A stretch of 48,823 nucleotides of DNA from positions 1-48,823 of the forward strand of contig JAJRAN010000059.1 of the NCBI GenBank assembly GCA_028682915.1, written 5' to 3'. Origin of the DNA: Methanomassiliicoccales archaeon. GTDB lineage: Archaea > Thermoplasmatota > Thermoplasmata > Methanomassiliicoccales > UBA472. Below, in pieces: positions 22,915 to 31,517 of the stretch (position 1 is its first letter; each line of letters starts with the position of its first letter). The notes under the pieces are model-generated. The model made no database searches and was not told where the DNA came from. It saw only the letters and a list, made by a program, of their open reading frames with translations. A program made the position numbers and the translations under genes.

Positions 22915-24366
22915 ATGTCATCCTCTGAGGTTCGCTACAGGCGGTGGGTCCTCCTCATCGCCTGCATAGGATCGATGATGGCGCCCCTGGATAGCACCAT
23001 CGTCAGCGTGTCCCTCCCTCAGATCGCCCAGGACCTGGGCATGGACTATGCCGAGATAATCTGGGTGCCGACGGCCTACCTCGTGGTGCTGGCGGTCATG
23101 ATCCTGGTCATGGGACGGGCCTCCGACCTCTACGGCCGCAAACCGATCTTCATCGCTGGCTTCGGCATTTTCACTCTGGGATCGTTGCTCTGCTCCTTGG
23201 CCACCTCCGGCAACGAGCTGATCCTCTTCCGAATATTGCAGGGGTTCGGGGCGGCGTGCTTCGGGGCGACCTCTATCGCCATCGTCACCGAGACCTTCCC
23301 CAGCAACGAGAGGGGCAAGGCGCTGGGGATCAACGCCATGGCGGTTTACGTCGGACTTTCCCTCGGACCTCCTCTGGGCGGCCTGCTGACGCATGCGCTC
23401 GGCTGGAGGTCAATATTCTGGGTGAATGTCCCCATAGGCATCCTTACCATGGTCCTTGCCTTCTATAAGCTGAAAGCCGTCAGTCCCGAAGCAAAGAAGG
23501 TGAGGTTCGACGTCCCTGGCCTGCTGCTGTTCTCGATGACTCTCGTCAGCCTCTTGGTGGGCCTGACCATGGGGGAGCAGCTAGGATGGGGAAGCGTAGA
23601 GATCGTGTCCCTTTTCGCCGTTGCGATCCTGGGGTTCGTGCTCTTTGTCTACGTGGAATCGAGAAAGGGCGAATCCGCGTTGTTGGATCCCAGGTTGTTC
23701 ACCAGGAACCGGCTTTTCGCGGCCGCGAACATCTCCGCTTTTCTCAATTACACTTCTTACTTCGGGGTCACCTTCATGATCTCCTTCTATCTGCAGAGGG
23801 TGCTTGGCCTCTCGGTCCTGGAGGCGGGAGCCGTACTCCTGATCATGCCTATCACCATGGCCATCCTCTCTCCCATTTCGGGAAGGTTCTCGGATCGGCT
23901 TGGATCGAGAGCGCTCTCTTCGACGGGGATGTTCATCATCGCCCTTGGTTTGGCCTGGTTGGCCACATTGGAGGTGGATTCCCCTCTGTGGCGCGTCGAG
24001 ATCGGGCTCCTGCTCCTAGGGATTGGGATGGGCATCTTCTCCAGTCCGAACACCAGCGCCGTCATGGGCTCGGTCGACAAGCGCAAGCTTGGCATCGCTT
24101 CGGGTACGCTGTCGACAATGCGCTGCGCGGGGCAAGCGACCAGCCTGGCGGTGATGGGGGCGATCATAGCGACGGTGGCTGGGGCGGGAAGCCTCTCGGG
24201 CCTGTTCTCAGGCGACCCTTCCAGCGTGCTCGTTGGCGCGGAGGACTTCGTCGAGGGCATGGACGTGGCCTTTCTGGTCTCGACCGTCATCGCCTTGCTG
24301 GGTGGCATCACCTCCCTTGCTCGAGGCAAGCCGGTGACCAATTCGGATACGAGTCCATCCACCTAG
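22915..24366 (+). CDS. 14-TM MFS transporter, DHA2 (EmrB/QacA) type
   Basis: A 483-residue major facilitator with 14 predicted helices. DHA2 hallmarks are LDSTIVSVSLPQIAQDLG at helix 1 (motif D1) and GRASDLYGRKPIFIAG (motif A). GLSLGPPLGGLLTHALGWRS is motif C, the antiporter motif, followed by IFWVNVPIGI. That predicts proton-coupled export of drugs, metabolites or amino-acid-like compounds. It is divergent from hutU with a 56-base gap, so coregulation with histidine degradation is possible but unproven. Codon and base use match the neighbours. Confidence 0.92.
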   Translation: MSSSEVRYRRWVLLIACIGSMMAPLDSTIVSVSLPQIAQDLGMDYAEIIWVPTAYLVVLAVMILVMGRASDLYGRKPIFIAGFGIFTLGSLLCSLATSGNELILFRILQGFGAACFGATSIAIVTETFPSNERGKALGINAMAVYVGLSLGPPLGGLLTHALGWRSIFWVNVPIGILTMVLAFYKLKAVSPEAKKVRFDVPGLLLFSMTLVSLLVGLTMGEQLGWGSVEIVSLFAVAILGFVLFVYVESRKGESALLDPRLFTRNRLFAAANISAFLNYTSYFGVTFMISFYLQRVLGLSVLEAGAVLLIMPITMAILSPISGRFSDRLGSRALSSTGMFIIALGLAWLATLEVDSPLWRVEIGLLLLGIGMGIFSSPNTSAVMGSVDKRKLGIASGTLSTMRCAGQATSLAVMGAIIATVAGAGSLSGLFSGDPSSVLVGAEDFVEGMDVAFLVSTVIALLGGITSLARGKPVTNSDTSPST

Positions 24367-24447
24367 GCATGAATCATTCACCTATTGAATGCGAAATCAC
24401 TCGTGCCTGAGTGGAACCCAAGTCTCTTAATTCTCAATTGACACAGG

Positions 24448-24455
24448 TTTATTAA
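24448..24455 (+). promoter_or_regulatory. TATA box for the LRR surface protein
   Basis: TTTATTAA lies 42 bases before the TTG start at 24490. A start of transcription near 24477 would leave a leader of about 13 bases containing GAGGGGA. The upstream sequence 24367-24447 is AT-rich and holds a weak hairpin (CATTC...GAATG), with no gene seen. Confidence 0.5.
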
Positions 24456-24489
24456 TGAGCGGTCGAATGAATCTTAGAGGGGAACTTCC

Positions 24490-26316
24490 TTGGTAAGAAA
24501 GGCCACCAGGGCTGCTATCCTCGTGCTAATGGTCCTATCCAGCATGTCTTTTATCGTCATAGCCACGGACACGGTTACCGCCGAGACCTATGGCGACTTT
24601 GAATATCGGCTCATAAACGATGGCACGGAAGTCGAGATTACGCGATATAATGGACTCGAAGGGCACGTCGAGATACCGAGCGTAATTGATGGGGAACCTG
24701 TCACGTCCATCGGCAACTATTCGTTTTTAAGGGCTTCCATGACCTCTGTGATTATTCCCAATAGTGTCAAATCTATCGGAGATTCTGCGTTCTATGCCTG
24801 TAACTACCTAACCTCGTTGACCATCCCCAATGGAGTACTTTCTATTGGGATAGAGGCCTTTTTTAGATGCAGCTCCTTGTCCAACGTGACAATACCTAGC
24901 AGCGTCACCTCGATCGGGGTCCTTGCCTTCAATAGGTGCAACTCCCTACTCGCCATCGCTGTGGACGAGAGCAGCACTAACTATGCTAGCCTCGACGGTA
25001 TTCTTTACAACAAGACCTTAGCCACCTTACTACAATGCCCAAGTGGAAAAGTTGGGGCGCTCACCATACCATACGGCGTCGCCTCCATCGGAGACGGCGC
25101 GTTCTATTTTTGCATATACCTCACCTCCATAACCATCCCTAATAGCGTCACCTCCATCGGGCTTATGGCGTTCTATCAATGCTCCTCCTTGACCTCCGTG
25201 ACCATTGGATGCAATGTTACTACCATCGGAGACTGTGCGTTCTACAACTGCGACTCTCTGACCTCCCTGACCATTCCTGATTGCGTCATTGCCATCGGGA
25301 ATCATGCGTTCTCAGGCTGCTCCTCACTGACCTCCTTGACCATCCCAGATAGTGTCACCTCCATCGGTTCCTTTGCGTTCTCCAGATGCACTTCACTGAT
25401 TGCGATTAATGTGGAAACGAGAAACGCGAACTATGCGAGCGTCGATGGAACTCTGTTCAACAAGACCATCACCACCTTGCTCCGGTGCCCAGAAGGAAAG
25501 GCTGGAGCAGTCACCATCCCCAGCAGCGTCAAGTCCATCGGGGATTCTGCGCTCTATGGCTGCGCCGCCCTGACCTCCGTGACAATTCCCGATGGCGTCA
25601 CCTCAATCGGGATTTATGCGTTCTCCGGCTGCACTAGCCTCACATCCCTGATCGTTCCCGACAGTGTCACCTCAATCGGGATACTAGCGTTCAATCAATG
25701 CTCCTCCTTGACCTCCGTGACCATCGGAAGCAGCGTCAGGTCCATAGGGGACTGGGTGTTCAGCGGCTGCAACAATCTGACCTCAATAATGTTCTTAGGG
25801 CTCATTGCACCGGCCTTCGTTGGCATTAGTTGGATTGGTGAAACAGGAGCGGGAATACTAGGCCACGCATACGCCGCCTCGAACTTCCCCGCTCCAGGGG
25901 AAGTTTGGAATGGATTGACGATGGGCGAGGTCATACCCGTAATTCCTGGCGTCCCCACAGACCTCGTCGCCACCGCAGGCGATGGCAAGGTGACACTGAC
26001 CTGGAACCCTCCCATTAGTAACGGTGGCTCTGCCATCACCAGCTACAAGGTCTATCGCGGCACAGTGTCTGAAAACGAGACACTGCTGGTAATCCTAGGC
26101 AACGTCCAAACCTATAATGACACGGGTCTCAACAACAGCCATACTTACTATTATTTGGTGTCTGCGGTCAGCTCTGTCGGTGAGGGGGCTCCAGCGGGGG
26201 TCTCGGCCACGCCTATTGCTAAATCCGATGACACTTTGTTTTTCGTTGGCATTGGGTTGGTAGCTATAATAGTTATAATCGCAGCCGCCATCCTGATGTT
26301 TAGAAGAAAGAAGTGA
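24490..26316 (+). CDS. BspA-type leucine-rich-repeat surface protein with FN3 domain
   Basis: A 608-residue surface protein. A signal peptide covers about 1-30 (RAAILVLMVLSSMSFIVIA, cleavage near TVTAET). Then come about 14 LRR_5/BspA repeats of roughly 23 residues (SVTSIGxxAFxxCSSLTSxTIP) to about residue 430. Two variant repeats carry an insert NYAS-DG-NKT--TLL-CP-GK. One fibronectin type III domain (VATAGDGKVTLTWNPP to YYYLVSAVSSVGEG) follows. The C-terminal helix (FVGIGLVAIIVIIAAAILMF, about 583-604) and RRKK anchor it outside-in. Starts at TTG after GAGGGGA. BspA proteins act in adhesion and surface contacts. Base composition is clearly AT-richer than the flanks, suggesting recent transfer. 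Confidence 0.9.
   Translation: MVRKATRAAILVLMVLSSMSFIVIATDTVTAETYGDFEYRLINDGTEVEITRYNGLEGHVEIPSVIDGEPVTSIGNYSFLRASMTSVIIPNSVKSIGDSAFYACNYLTSLTIPNGVLSIGIEAFFRCSSLSNVTIPSSVTSIGVLAFNRCNSLLAIAVDESSTNYASLDGILYNKTLATLLQCPSGKVGALTIPYGVASIGDGAFYFCIYLTSITIPNSVTSIGLMAFYQCSSLTSVTIGCNVTTIGDCAFYNCDSLTSLTIPDCVIAIGNHAFSGCSSLTSLTIPDSVTSIGSFAFSRCTSLIAINVETRNANYASVDGTLFNKTITTLLRCPEGKAGAVTIPSSVKSIGDSALYGCAALTSVTIPDGVTSIGIYAFSGCTSLTSLIVPDSVTSIGILAFNQCSSLTSVTIGSSVRSIGDWVFSGCNNLTSIMFLGLIAPAFVGISWIGETGAGILGHAYAASNFPAPGEVWNGLTMGEVIPVIPGVPTDLVATAGDGKVTLTWNPPISNGGSAITSYKVYRGTVSENETLLVILGNVQTYNDTGLNNSHTYYYLVSAVSSVGEGAPAGVSATPIAKSDDTLFFVGIGLVAIIVIIAAAILMFRRKK
24700..25780 (+). repeat. tandem LRR-encoding repeats (about 69-bp period)
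   Basis: The LRR region repeats with a period near 69 bases, each unit carrying a version of GTCACCTCCATCGG followed by GCGTTCT and TGCTCC. One 30-base stretch is identical at 25176-25205 and 25695-25724 (begins TCAATGCTCCTCC), consistent with recent internal duplication or gene conversion. These are coding repeats, not a CRISPR array: there are no unrelated spacers and the frame stays open. Confidence 0.85.
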
Positions 26317-26333
26317 AACCCAATTCTTCTACC

Positions 26334-26339
26334 TTTTTT
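26334..26339 (+). terminator. T-run terminator after the LRR gene
   Basis: TTTTTT in the pyrimidine-rich stretch 18 bases after the stop, followed by another TTTT. Archaeal termination commonly uses such U-tracts. The 61-base gap is between convergent genes. Confidence 0.45.
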
Positions 26340-26377
26340 CGTGATTTTGTGAAGAAGTTCACATTGTGGGAGAGCTT

Positions 26378-26722
26378 TCAATTCTTTGGTTTGTAAATAT
26401 CGTACAGCTCTCTGTACTTCTTTTCCTTTCTTCTACCATAAAATATAGCTAAAAAGCCAGCAACGAGCATACATACCCCAATCAGAAGGAAATCGGTATT
26501 GTCCTCGAGGACTATCGTGATGATGAAAAGAACTAGAAGAACGATGCTCAAGATTACGAACGCGATTCCCAGGATTTTCCACTCTCGCGCATCCAGGATC
26601 TCTATTGCCAGATTGACATCCCTAGATGCTGTGATCTCGCCACCGACCTCCTTACCGCATTTATGACAGAATTCGGCATCAGATTGCAGGACGCTACCGC
26701 ACCGCTTGCACGTTCGCTCCAA
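26378..26722 (-). CDS. zinc-ribbon two-helix membrane protein
   Basis: A 114-residue protein. The N terminus is a zinc ribbon, CKRCGSVLQSDAEFCHKCGK (CxxC at about 5-8 and 19-22). A linker follows, then two hydrophobic helices at about 50-72 (ILGIAFVILSIVLLVLFIITI) and 77-96, and a basic tail (RRKEKKYRELY). It starts at TTG 26722. Small zinc-ribbon/TM proteins of this layout are common in archaea with no known function. It shares the AT-rich composition of the LRR gene and lies between that gene and tRNA-Leu, so it may belong to the same insertion. Confidence 0.75.
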   Translation of the reverse strand: MERTCKRCGSVLQSDAEFCHKCGKEVGGEITASRDVNLAIEILDAREWKILGIAFVILSIVLLVLFIITIVLEDNTDFLLIGVCMLVAGFLAIFYGRRKEKKYRELYDIYKPKN

Positions 26723-26810
26723 TCAAACCCCGGAAATGCCAGGATGCTCGATGGCTTAAACATATCTCCTAAAGAACGTGCTACTCAGTCAGTTATCAGA
26801 GAAGAGGGAA

Positions 26811-26898
26811 TGGTGCAGGGAGGAGGATTCGAACCCCCGAACGCCTTCGCGATGAGACCCTGAATCTCACACCGTTGGCCAGGCTTGGTTATCCCTGC
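26811..26898 (-). tRNA. tRNA-Leu (CAG), CCA encoded
   Basis: Class II tRNA read on the minus strand. The acceptor GCAGGGA (26892-26898) pairs with TCCCTGC (26815-26821). The anticodon arm is TGAGA-TTCAGGG-TCTCA with anticodon CAG. The variable arm is long (TCGCGAAGGCGTTC), as expected for leucine. The T arm GGGGG-TTCGAAT-CCTCC has one G-T pair. Discriminator A and a genomically encoded CCA follow (26811-26814). It decodes CUG, a frequent codon in this GC-rich genome. No intron is seen. Confidence 0.95.
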
Positions 26899-26930
26899 AT
26901 GCGTTGCGGAGAAGGAACATCACCTCTATC

Positions 26931-26938
26931 TACTAATA
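26931..26938 (-). promoter_or_regulatory. TATA-like element for tRNA-Leu
   Basis: Minus-strand TATTAGTA centred about 37 bases before the mature tRNA 5' end, the usual place for an archaeal tRNA promoter when a short leader is removed by RNase P. The interval to ppk1 (26899-27052) must also hold the divergent ppk1 promoter, for which I see no clear TATA box. Confidence 0.4.
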
Positions 26939-27052
26939 CCTTGCCCAACTGCAGGCGCGGTCCCTAACCAGGCATGGCATTCACTTTTTTTCAAGTGGAA
27001 TCGAATTAGGAAACGCAGAAATGCCCGTAGCATCATCGGTGTCCGCGTAAGC

Positions 27053-29185
27053 ATGGTGACCGAACGATCAATTTACCCGAGGACGAGGCCAGCAAAACGA
27101 GCGGACCTTGACAAGGGCGATTGCTACATCAATCGCGAGCTGAGCTCGTTGGCGTTCAATCGCCGGGTCTTGGAAGAGGCCTGCGACGAATACCATCCTC
27201 TGCTGGAGCGGGTAAAGTTCCTGGCTATCTGCGGGTCGAATCTGGACGAGTTCTTCATGAGCCGGGTCTCCGACCTCAGGCGACAGATGGTCCGCGGCGT
27301 GGCCAAATTCACGGCCGACGGCCTCCCTCCCGCCAACACCATCGATAGGGTCAGGGAGATGTTGGAACCGATACTCGCGGGCCATGCGCATTGCTGGAGG
27401 GACCTGATCTGCCCCGCATTGAGACAGAACGGCATCCATGTGCACAAATGGTCCGAGCTGGACGAAGGACAGAAAGCGGTTCTGCGCCAGTTCTTCGAGC
27501 ACGAGATCTTCCCCGCCTTGACGCCTTTGGCCTTCGACGCCCATCGCCCTTTCCCGTTCATCTCGAATTTGACGATCAACCTGGCAATAACAGTGCAGAA
27601 CGGCAGCAGATCTGGATTCGCCCGAGTGAAGGTGCCGACGACCACTTTCCCTCGATTCGTGAAGGTTCCAGAGGAGGCCTTCGAAGAGGAGCGCGCTGTC
27701 GGCAGGGGCACCATGGACTTCATCTTGCTGGAGGATCTCATCGCGGCCAACCTCGATTTATTATTCCCCGGTATGGATGTCCTATCGTCCTACCCTTTCA
27801 GGGTCACGCGGGATGCGGAGATAGAGATCCAGGTCGAGGAGACGGACGACATGCTCACGGCAGTGGAGGAGGGGGTGGAGAGCCGGCGATTCGGGCCCCC
27901 GGTCCGTCTGGAGGTGGACGCCAGCATGCCTGAGGGCGTCCGCGACATGCTCATCAAGAACATGGACTTACCGCGGTACCTCGTCTACCAGCATGCGGCA
28001 CCGCTCGGGCTCGTCGACTTCTGGCAGCTGCTCGCTCTCGATCGACCAGACCTAAAAGATGCTCCGTTCAGCCAATTTGTCCCCAAAGACCTCTCCAGCT
28101 CCAAGAACCTGTTCGCGGCGTTGCATGCGAGGGACCATCTTTTCTTCCATCCATATGACTCGTTCCAGCCGATCGTGGCCATGCTTCAGCAGGCGGCCGT
28201 CGACCCCGACGTCCTGGCAATCAAGATATCATTGTACCGTATCGACAAGCGCTCTCCAGTAATCGAGTCATTGATCGAGGCCCGGAAGCTGGGGAAGCAG
28301 GTGGCGGCGGTGGTCGAGCTCAAGGCCAAGTTCGACGAGGAGAACAACATCTCCTATGCCCGCGCGCTAGAGCAGGAGGGGGTGCATGTCATCTACGGCC
28401 CCGTCGACCTCAAGGTGCACGCCAAGATCTGCATGGTGGTGCGCAAGGAGCGCAAGGGCATCGTCCGCTACTGCCACCTCTCCTCGGGCAACTACAACAA
28501 TGTGACCACGAAGGTCTATGGCGACCTCGGTTACTTGACCACCGATCACGAGATGGGTGTGGACGTCTCCAACCTGTTCAACGCCTTGACCGGATATTCC
28601 AAGATCTCCAGCTACCACAAGCTCCTGGTCGCTCCTGTGGGCCTCAGGTCCGGAATACTGGAGCGGGTACGCCGGGAGATCGAGCGCCACCAGGAGCTCG
28701 GTAACGGGCTAATCGCATGGAAGCTGAACGGGCTCCTTGACAAGGAGGTCATAAAGGCTCTCTACCAGGCGTCGCAGGCGGGCGTGGAGGTGCAGCTCAA
28801 CGTGCGCGGGCTGTGCGCCCTCCGCCCAGGCATCAAGGGCGTGAGCGATAACATAACCGTGACGTCGATCGTCGGCCGTTTCTTGGAGCACTCGAGGATC
28901 TATTACTTCCGCAACGGGGGGCAGGAGGAGGTGCTCCTCGGCAGCAGCGACATGATGCCGCGCAACCTGGACAAGAGGGTAGAGCTGCTCTTCCCCGTCC
29001 AGGACGATAAGATAAGGAAGGCGCTGGTGGAGAAGATCCTGGCCAACCATCTCAAGGACAACGTGAAGGCCAGGATGCTTCGGCCCGATGGGACCTACGT
29101 CAAGGTCCGACCGAAGAAGGGAGAGGCGACGTTCGACTCGCAGAAGCATTTCGTCGAGCATAGGGGGGAGTGGCATGACGGTTGA
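27053..29185 (+). CDS. ppk1: polyphosphate kinase PPK1
   Basis: A 710-residue PPK1, which reversibly polymerises the gamma-phosphate of ATP into polyphosphate. The N domain has CYINRELSSLAFNRRVLEEA, and the head domain starts at FLAICGSNLDEFFMSRVS. The autophosphorylated His is H456 in DLKVHAKICMV. A second conserved His lies in GRFLEHSRIYYF. ATP-pocket residues include YHCTVSTS-frame-free KISLYRIDKRSPV. The frame is open upstream through the tRNA-Leu gene to 26885, but that extension is not PPK-like; ATG 27053 gives the usual length. It overlaps the CHAD fusion gene by 11 bases. PPK1 is uncommon in archaea outside some euryarchaea. Confidence 0.95.
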   Translation: MVTERSIYPRTRPAKRADLDKGDCYINRELSSLAFNRRVLEEACDEYHPLLERVKFLAICGSNLDEFFMSRVSDLRRQMVRGVAKFTADGLPPANTIDRVREMLEPILAGHAHCWRDLICPALRQNGIHVHKWSELDEGQKAVLRQFFEHEIFPALTPLAFDAHRPFPFISNLTINLAITVQNGSRSGFARVKVPTTTFPRFVKVPEEAFEEERAVGRGTMDFILLEDLIAANLDLLFPGMDVLSSYPFRVTRDAEIEIQVEETDDMLTAVEEGVESRRFGPPVRLEVDASMPEGVRDMLIKNMDLPRYLVYQHAAPLGLVDFWQLLALDRPDLKDAPFSQFVPKDLSSSKNLFAALHARDHLFFHPYDSFQPIVAMLQQAAVDPDVLAIKISLYRIDKRSPVIESLIEARKLGKQVAAVVELKAKFDEENNISYARALEQEGVHVIYGPVDLKVHAKICMVVRKERKGIVRYCHLSSGNYNNVTTKVYGDLGYLTTDHEMGVDVSNLFNALTGYSKISSYHKLLVAPVGLRSGILERVRREIERHQELGNGLIAWKLNGLLDKEVIKALYQASQAGVEVQLNVRGLCALRPGIKGVSDNITVTSIVGRFLEHSRIYYFRNGGQEEVLLGSSDMMPRNLDKRVELLFPVQDDKIRKALVEKILANHLKDNVKARMLRPDGTYVKVRPKKGEATFDSQKHFVEHRGEWHDG

Positions 29186-31517
29186 GACCGATCCCACCTG
29201 GATGATGCTCTGCGCCGACGCCATCACCACCCAGATAGGACTGCTCAAGCAGGAGGGGGAAGGCGCGATCGCGCAGAGGGACGTGGAGAATGTGCATCGC
29301 ATGCGCGTAGCCTCCCGGCGTATTCGAGCGGCTCTTGATACCTTCGAGGACTGCGTCCCAGCGGACCGGGCGGGGTCTTGGCGCAAGGAGATCAGGCGCA
29401 TCACCCGTGCCCTCGGGGCCGCCAGGGATGTCGACGTGCAGATCGGGTTCCTGAAGGGCTCCCTCCCCCCCGCTGGACCGAAAGAGGCGCCAGGGATTGA
29501 CCTGGTGCTAAGGCTCAAGACGAAGGAGCGGGCCCGGCTGCAGCCTCCCCTCGTGGACGCGCTCCAAAGGCTCGAGGAACGGGGGGTGCTCGTCGAGATG
29601 CTCGAGCATTTCAAAGCTGAGAGGGAGCGGGCTTTGGCAAATGGCGCGCAGCAGCGCTCGCCGATCGCCTCCCAAAAGGCATGGGAGCGCACCCACGTCA
29701 AGGTGGAGGAGCTGGTGGAGCATGAGGCCTGCGTGCATGTCGAGCAGGCCATGGCCGAGCATCACGCCATGCGCATATCCGCCAAGAGGCTCCGATATGC
29801 ATTGGAGATGGTCCGGCCGCTCTTCGACGACGGCCTGGAGGATGAGATCGCCCAGGTGAAGAAGCTGCAGGATCTGCTCGGGGACCTGCATGACTGCGAC
29901 GTTTGGGTCCAGGACCTGGGGAGGTCGATCGGGTCCCTTCGGAAGGGGGGATCGAAGCTGACCAAGGGCACGAGCGCCGAGAGCGTCGAGCCCGGGATGG
30001 CATTCCTGATGGGGGACCGAGCCAGGCGGAGGAAGGAGATATACGTCCAGTTCGTGGAGTTCTGGGACAAGCTGGTCGAGAGGAGGTTCGTCGTGTCCCT
30101 GCTAAGGAAGCTGGAGGCGGCGGCGGACCAGATGCCGGACCTGACGGCCAAGGCCATCGACCTGCTCGTCACGGACCCAAGCACCAAGGTCGCGGTCATA
30201 GGGGACGTCCACGGCAACCTGCAGGCACTGCAGGCGGTCCTGGAGGACGCGGACAGCCGTGGGGCGGAGGTCGTGCTCAACGCCGGCGACCTCCTGGGAT
30301 ACGGCGCCAACCCCGAGGAGGCGGTGGTCCTATTGCGCTCCCGGCCCTCGATCAGCGTCATCGGCAACTACGACCTGAAGGTCTTCCGCATCCAGGACCG
30401 GGAGGAGCTATGGCCATCGAATAAGTCCAAGGACAAGCTCCTGGCATTCCGGTGGGCTTTCGAGCACGTCTCGCCCTCCAGCCGAGCATGGCTCAGGTCG
30501 CTGCCCAAGGAGGTGCGGATGGAGGTGGGAGGGAAGGAGCTGCTGATGGTGCATGGCAGCCCTGATTCCATGGACGAGCACCTAGGCCCGGAGACTCCAG
30601 TTAGAAGGCTGGAGAGCATAGCCGAGGAGGCCAAGGCGGACGTCATCATCATGGGGCATTCTCACAAGGCCTTCTCCAAGGAGGTCCGTAAGACCTTCTT
30701 CCTGAACCCTGGCTCGGTGGGCCGGCCGGACGACGGCGACCCCCGGGCCTCCTATGCCATGCTGCAACTGCATCCTTACAAGGTCTCCCTGCTCCGGGTG
30801 GCCTATGACGTGAAGGGCGCGGCGCGGGCCATCAAGGAGGCTGGCCTTCCCAAGCAGTTCGCCAAGATGCTCCTCGAGGGGAGGGCCTACGACCGCGTGG
30901 TTGGTAAGGAGGAGGGAGGGAGGGCCGACCGAGATTCGGCCATGGCGAAGGTCCGGAAGGTGGCCCGTTCCTACCTGGGCGAGGACCCGCATTCCGAGCA
31001 AGTGGCCAGGCTGTCGATGATGCTGTTCGACGGCCTCTCCGAGAGGATGGGGCTCGGTGCCGATGACCGTTATTGGCTGGAGTGCGCGGCCGTGCTGCAC
31101 GACATCGGCTGGTCGGAGGGACAGCAGGGACATCACAAGACCTCATTGCGCATGATCCTGGAGGAGGAGGGGCTGCCCTTCGACGTCCGGGAGAGGAAGG
31201 CGGTGGGAAGCATAGCCAGGTACCATCGCAAGGCCTTGCCTAGCCCGAAGCACGCGCACTTCTCCTCCCTGAGCAAGAAGGACAGGGCGCGGGTGATGAG
31301 CCTGGCTGCGATACTCAGGCTGGCGGACGCCCTCGACTGCTCGCATGGCATCAGGGCCCGCTCCCTTCGCTGCGAGCTCTCCTCCGACAGGATCATCCTT
31401 CATTGCAGCGCCAGCGGCGGAATGGAGTTGGAGGAGAGGGAGGTCCTAAAGAAAGGGGACCTCATCAGGAAGGTCTTGGGGCTCGGCCTTGAGATGCATT
31501 GGGAGTTGGAGAGATGA
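29175..31517 (+). CDS. CHAD - metallophosphoesterase - HD fusion protein
   Basis: A 780-residue, three-module protein. Residues about 10-300 are a CHAD domain with its paired signatures ENVHRMRVASRRIRAALDTF and HHAMRISAKRLRYALEMV; CHAD binds polyphosphate through conserved His, Arg and Lys. Residues about 338-525 are a calcineurin-like phosphoesterase: GDVHGN (D344, H346), NAGDLLGYG, IGNYD, MVHGSP and MGHSHKAF. Residues about 600-780 are an HD domain like the C-terminal part of Ppx/GppA (LHDIGW, H642-D643; LRLADALDCSH). The metal ligands of both hydrolase-type modules look intact. SD GGGGGAG precedes ATG 29175. It is translationally coupled on both sides, to ppk1 and ppx. Substrate is unknown; polyphosphate-linked hydrolysis or signalling is inferred. 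Confidence 0.9.
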   Translation: MTVETDPTWMMLCADAITTQIGLLKQEGEGAIAQRDVENVHRMRVASRRIRAALDTFEDCVPADRAGSWRKEIRRITRALGAARDVDVQIGFLKGSLPPAGPKEAPGIDLVLRLKTKERARLQPPLVDALQRLEERGVLVEMLEHFKAERERALANGAQQRSPIASQKAWERTHVKVEELVEHEACVHVEQAMAEHHAMRISAKRLRYALEMVRPLFDDGLEDEIAQVKKLQDLLGDLHDCDVWVQDLGRSIGSLRKGGSKLTKGTSAESVEPGMAFLMGDRARRRKEIYVQFVEFWDKLVERRFVVSLLRKLEAAADQMPDLTAKAIDLLVTDPSTKVAVIGDVHGNLQALQAVLEDADSRGAEVVLNAGDLLGYGANPEEAVVLLRSRPSISVIGNYDLKVFRIQDREELWPSNKSKDKLLAFRWAFEHVSPSSRAWLRSLPKEVRMEVGGKELLMVHGSPDSMDEHLGPETPVRRLESIAEEAKADVIIMGHSHKAFSKEVRKTFFLNPGSVGRPDDGDPRASYAMLQLHPYKVSLLRVAYDVKGAARAIKEAGLPKQFAKMLLEGRAYDRVVGKEEGGRADRDSAMAKVRKVARSYLGEDPHSEQVARLSMMLFDGLSERMGLGADDRYWLECAAVLHDIGWSEGQQGHHKTSLRMILEEEGLPFDVRERKAVGSIARYHRKALPSPKHAHFSSLSKKDRARVMSLAAILRLADALDCSHGIRARSLRCELSSDRIILHCSASGGMELEEREVLKKGDLIRKVLGLGLEMHWELER

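Noticed and set aside
17884-24366. Search for hutH in the histidine cluster
   Set aside because: No frame shows the ASGD catalytic region of histidine ammonia-lyase on either strand.
24700-25780. Regular direct repeats resembling an array
   Set aside because: The repeats are in frame, encode leucine-rich repeats and have no unique spacers, so not CRISPR. No cas gene is in the window.
26885-27052. N-terminal extension of PPK1 through the tRNA-Leu gene
   Set aside because: The extension overlaps the tRNA, has no PPK similarity, and ATG 27053 gives the normal length.
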